In this document: positions 6,635 to 7,971 of the stretch, piece by piece
Numbering within the stretch: the stretch's first letter is position 1
Layout: each line of letters opens with the position of its first letter
DNA from: Candidatus Omnitrophota bacterium
Lineage (GTDB): Bacteria > Omnitrophota > 4484-213
Assembly (NCBI GenBank): GCA_030640885.1
Contig: DAOWIN010000023.1
Span: forward strand, 1 to 7,971
Direction: 5' to 3'
DNA: 7,971 bases
Position numbers and translations under genes: made by a program
The notes under the pieces: generated by a model
Database searches by the model: none
Told to the model about the DNA's origin: nothing
Seen by the model: the letters and a program-made list of their open reading frames with translations, nothing else

Positions 6635-6737
6635 GACATCCGCTACAGCAGATGTTTAGATTATAGCGATTTAATTAGTAAGCATGAGCAAGACTTAATA
6701 TGAACGAGGTGAGATTTCGGGGTAAAGTTCTTTAGAA

Positions 6738-6756
6738 GGCGAGGTTTTGCCTCGCC
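6738..6756 (+). promoter_or_regulatory. perfect stem-loop in the aroC leader
   Basis: GGCGAGG (6738-6744) pairs exactly with CCTCGCC (6750-6756) across a TTTTG loop: seven bp, six of them G:C. It is by far the most GC-rich stem in the window's spacers. It ends 4 nt before the aroC Shine-Dalgarno, and GAGGTTTT from its left half recurs at 6763-6770 over that site. It lacks a following T-run, so it is not a standard terminator. It may be a leader hairpin affecting aroC translation or message stability, or a small dispersed palindrome; the sequence alone cannot say. Confidence 0.5.
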
Positions 6757-6760
6757 AAAA

Positions 6761-6766
6761 GAGAGG
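6761..6766 (+). promoter_or_regulatory. Shine-Dalgarno that fixes the aroC start
   Basis: GAGAGG sits 7 nt before ATG 6774. A longer reading frame opens at TTG 6747, inside the hairpin loop, but that start lacks a ribosome-binding site and would add nine residues absent from the family, so 6774 is the start. Confidence 0.75.
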
Positions 6767-6773
6767 TTTTATT

Positions 6774-7895
6774 ATGCATTACACAACCGCTGGAGAATCG
6801 CATGGTAGGTGTTTAATTGCGATTTTAGAAGGAATACCTTCGGGTTTAAAGATTGATGATTCTTTTATTAACATAGATCTGCAACGCCGACAAAGCGGCT
6901 ATGGACGGGGCAATAGGATGGAAATCGAAACTGACAGGATAGAAATTTTAGCTGGTGTAAAGAACGAAATAACTATTGGTAGTCCCCTTGCGTTGAAGAT
7001 TGAAAACAGAGATTTTACTCTTGATTCTTTGAATGAAATCAATGTTCCTCGTCCTGGGCATAGTGATTTAGCCGGAGCAATAAAATACAGGCAGGGGATT
7101 CGCGTGGTTTCTGAAAGAGCGAGCGCTCGCGAAACAGCCGCAAAAGTGGCAGTAGGAGCAGTTTGCAAGCTTCTTTTGAAGGAATTCAATATTGAGATTT
7201 TGAGCTGGACGCTGAGTATTGGCAAGATTAAAATAAAGTTTTCTCCTCAGCTTTCCAATTTGCTTCCATCAAAAAAAACTTTACTAAGTTCCCAATTAAA
7301 CTGTCCTGATACTGAAGCCGAAGACTTAATGCTCGCCGAGTTAGATAAGGCCTCTCAAGAAGGAAATAGTTTGGGCGGCGTAGTAGAGATAGCAGTGGCG
7401 AATTTACCCGTTGGTTTAGGAAGTTATGTGGATTGTAGAAAAAGATTAGATAGCTGCTTGTCTCAAGCTTTAATGTCCATTCCTTCAGTGAAGGGCGTAG
7501 AGATTGGTTTAGGTTTTAAGTCTTCCCAGTGTTTCGGTTCGGAAGTACAGGATGAAATATATTACAATTCTGAGCAAAAGAGATTTTACCGCAAAACGAA
7601 CAATGCCGGCGGGCTGGAAGGAGGAATGACAAATGGCGAACCGCTTGTTTTAAGATTTGCTCTCAAACCAATTCCCACCCTGAAAAAACCTTTGAGGAGC
7701 GTAGATATTATTTCTAAAAAAGAGGCAAAGGCCGCTGTAGAAAGAGCAGATACTTGTGTTGTGCCTGCGGCGGGGGTAGTTGGTGAAACGGTAATTGCTT
7801 TTGAACTTGCCAAGGTAATGCAAGAAAAATTTGGCGGGGATAGTTTAGAAGAGATGAAGAGAAATTGGCGGGGGTATTTGGAAAATATAAAATAG
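6774..7895 (+). CDS. aroC: chorismate synthase
   Basis: AroC converts 5-enolpyruvylshikimate-3-phosphate to chorismate using reduced FMN, the last step of the shikimate pathway that feeds aromatic amino acids and folate. The product is 373 aa, within the family range. Signatures in order: TTAGESHG (4-11) with invariant His10; QSGYGRGNRMEIETD (40-54); VPRPGHSDL (91-99) with the second invariant histidine His96; SERASARETAAKVAVGAV; NAGGLEGGMTNGEP; ALKPIPTLKKPLRSVD; and RADTCVVPAAGVVGE. The segment before PRPGH is about ten residues shorter than in E. coli, and the central region is also compact; both look like ordinary length variation. The start is ATG 6774 on Shine-Dalgarno grounds. The 139-nt leader upstream is the longest spacer in the window and holds a hairpin, so this gene may have its own regulation. 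Its TAG is the first triplet of a CAAG-type repeat. Confidence 0.97.
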   Translation: MHYTTAGESHGRCLIAILEGIPSGLKIDDSFINIDLQRRQSGYGRGNRMEIETDRIEILAGVKNEITIGSPLALKIENRDFTLDSLNEINVPRPGHSDLAGAIKYRQGIRVVSERASARETAAKVAVGAVCKLLLKEFNIEILSWTLSIGKIKIKFSPQLSNLLPSKKTLLSSQLNCPDTEAEDLMLAELDKASQEGNSLGGVVEIAVANLPVGLGSYVDCRKRLDSCLSQALMSIPSVKGVEIGLGFKSSQCFGSEVQDEIYYNSEQKRFYRKTNNAGGLEGGMTNGEPLVLRFALKPIPTLKKPLRSVDIISKKEAKAAVERADTCVVPAAGVVGETVIAFELAKVMQEKFGGDSLEEMKRNWRGYLENIK

Positions 7896-7906
7896 CAAGT
7901 AGCAAG
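7893..7906 (+). repeat. two CAAG-type heptads at the aroC stop
   Basis: TAGCAAG occurs twice in tandem, the first copy beginning with the aroC stop codon itself. The word fits the NNNCAAG consensus of the arms at 1461-1502 and 3190-3221, and its position right at a stop codon is the same. It may be the left end of another composite element continuing past the window, or a fragment. Confidence 0.6.
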
Positions 7907-7920
7907 AAAGGTTCAAAATG

Positions 7921-7968
7921 TCTAATTGCTCTAATTTCTAATGTCTAATTAATGTCTAATGTCCAATG
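7921..7968 (+). repeat. TCTAATK heptad array at the window edge
   Basis: Words TCTAATT or TCTAATG occur at 7921, 7930, 7937, 7944 and 7955, and TCCAATG at 7962. Three are contiguous in exact 7-nt register (7930-7950) and two more follow in register after a 4-nt insertion (7955-7968). This is a third heptad family, distinct from the CAAG and CGC words, and it probably continues beyond the window. Confidence 0.7.
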
Positions 7969-7971
7969 ACT

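Noticed and set aside
6636..6655. Terminator after the prepilin peptidase gene
   Set aside because: ACATC and GATGT make only a 5-bp AT-rich stem over a 10-nt loop, followed by just three T residues.
6460..6666. Plus-strand frame overlapping the 3' end of the prepilin peptidase
   Set aside because: It is an out-of-frame reading of membrane helix codons with no family resemblance.
6659..6700. Sigma-70 promoter for aroC (TATAG- and TTAATA-like boxes)
   Set aside because: In AT-rich DNA such boxes are expected by chance, and no matching -35 at 16-18 nt is evident.
6706..6712. Shine-Dalgarno-like GAGGTGA
   Set aside because: No ATG, GTG or TTG opens a meaningful frame at the right distance.
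6700..6735. 11-residue leader peptide before aroC
   Set aside because: No Shine-Dalgarno, only one aromatic residue, and no run of control codons; likely chance.
6747..6773. TTG start for aroC
   Set aside because: It falls in the hairpin loop; GAGAGG at 6761-6766 and the family N-terminus point to ATG 6774.

Overview
The window is an AT-rich bacterial chromosome segment (roughly 40% G+C by eye, not counted). Every gene I can support lies on the + strand, and all are housekeeping or biosynthetic. In order they are: the 3' end of ispG (isoprenoid precursors), argC (arginine), rnfA (membrane electron transport), fabH and fabD (fatty acid initiation), serA (serine), a type IV prepilin peptidase, and aroC (chorismate). 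All seven complete genes carry intact family motifs and catalytic residues. I see no transposase, phage gene, toxin-antitoxin pair, CRISPR array, tRNA or rRNA. The mix of pathways (MEP isoprenoid route, Rnf-type subunit, type II FAS, prepilin peptidase) suggests a diderm-like anaerobe or facultative bacterium. The gene order and the spacer repeats remind me of uncultivated lineages such as Omnitrophota, but that is a low-confidence impression and the sequence does not prove it.

Layout. Positions 1-359: ispG C-terminus with its iron-sulfur ligands, then a terminator-like spacer (366-419). 455-1462: argC with a strong Shine-Dalgarno. 1461-1593: a heptameric inverted repeat element filling the spacer. 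1596-3189: rnfA and fabH, 1 nt apart and probably translationally coupled. 3190-3296: a second copy of the heptameric element. 3312-5818: fabD and serA, essentially touching. 5820-5847: a short heptad array of a different sequence. 5864-6634: prepilin peptidase. 6635-6773: a 139-nt leader with a perfect 7-bp hairpin and a good Shine-Dalgarno. 6774-7895: aroC. 7893-7968: more heptad arrays running to the window edge.

The genes do not form one pathway. fabD and fabH work together: FabD makes malonyl-ACP, and FabH condenses it with an acyl-CoA to start fatty acid chains. The others are single steps whose pathway partners are not nearby (argC without argJBD, rnfA without rnfBCDGE, aroC without other shikimate genes).

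The least ordinary content is in the spacers. Four of the six intergenic regions are built from degenerate tandem words with a strict 7-nt period. The words fall into three families: NNNCAAG/CTTGNNN, CGCYNCA-like and TCTAATK. The CAAG family appears twice as a composite of inverted arms around an AT-rich core with shared words. Arrays begin at or within a base or two of stop codons, and one runs to within 2 nt of the next start codon.
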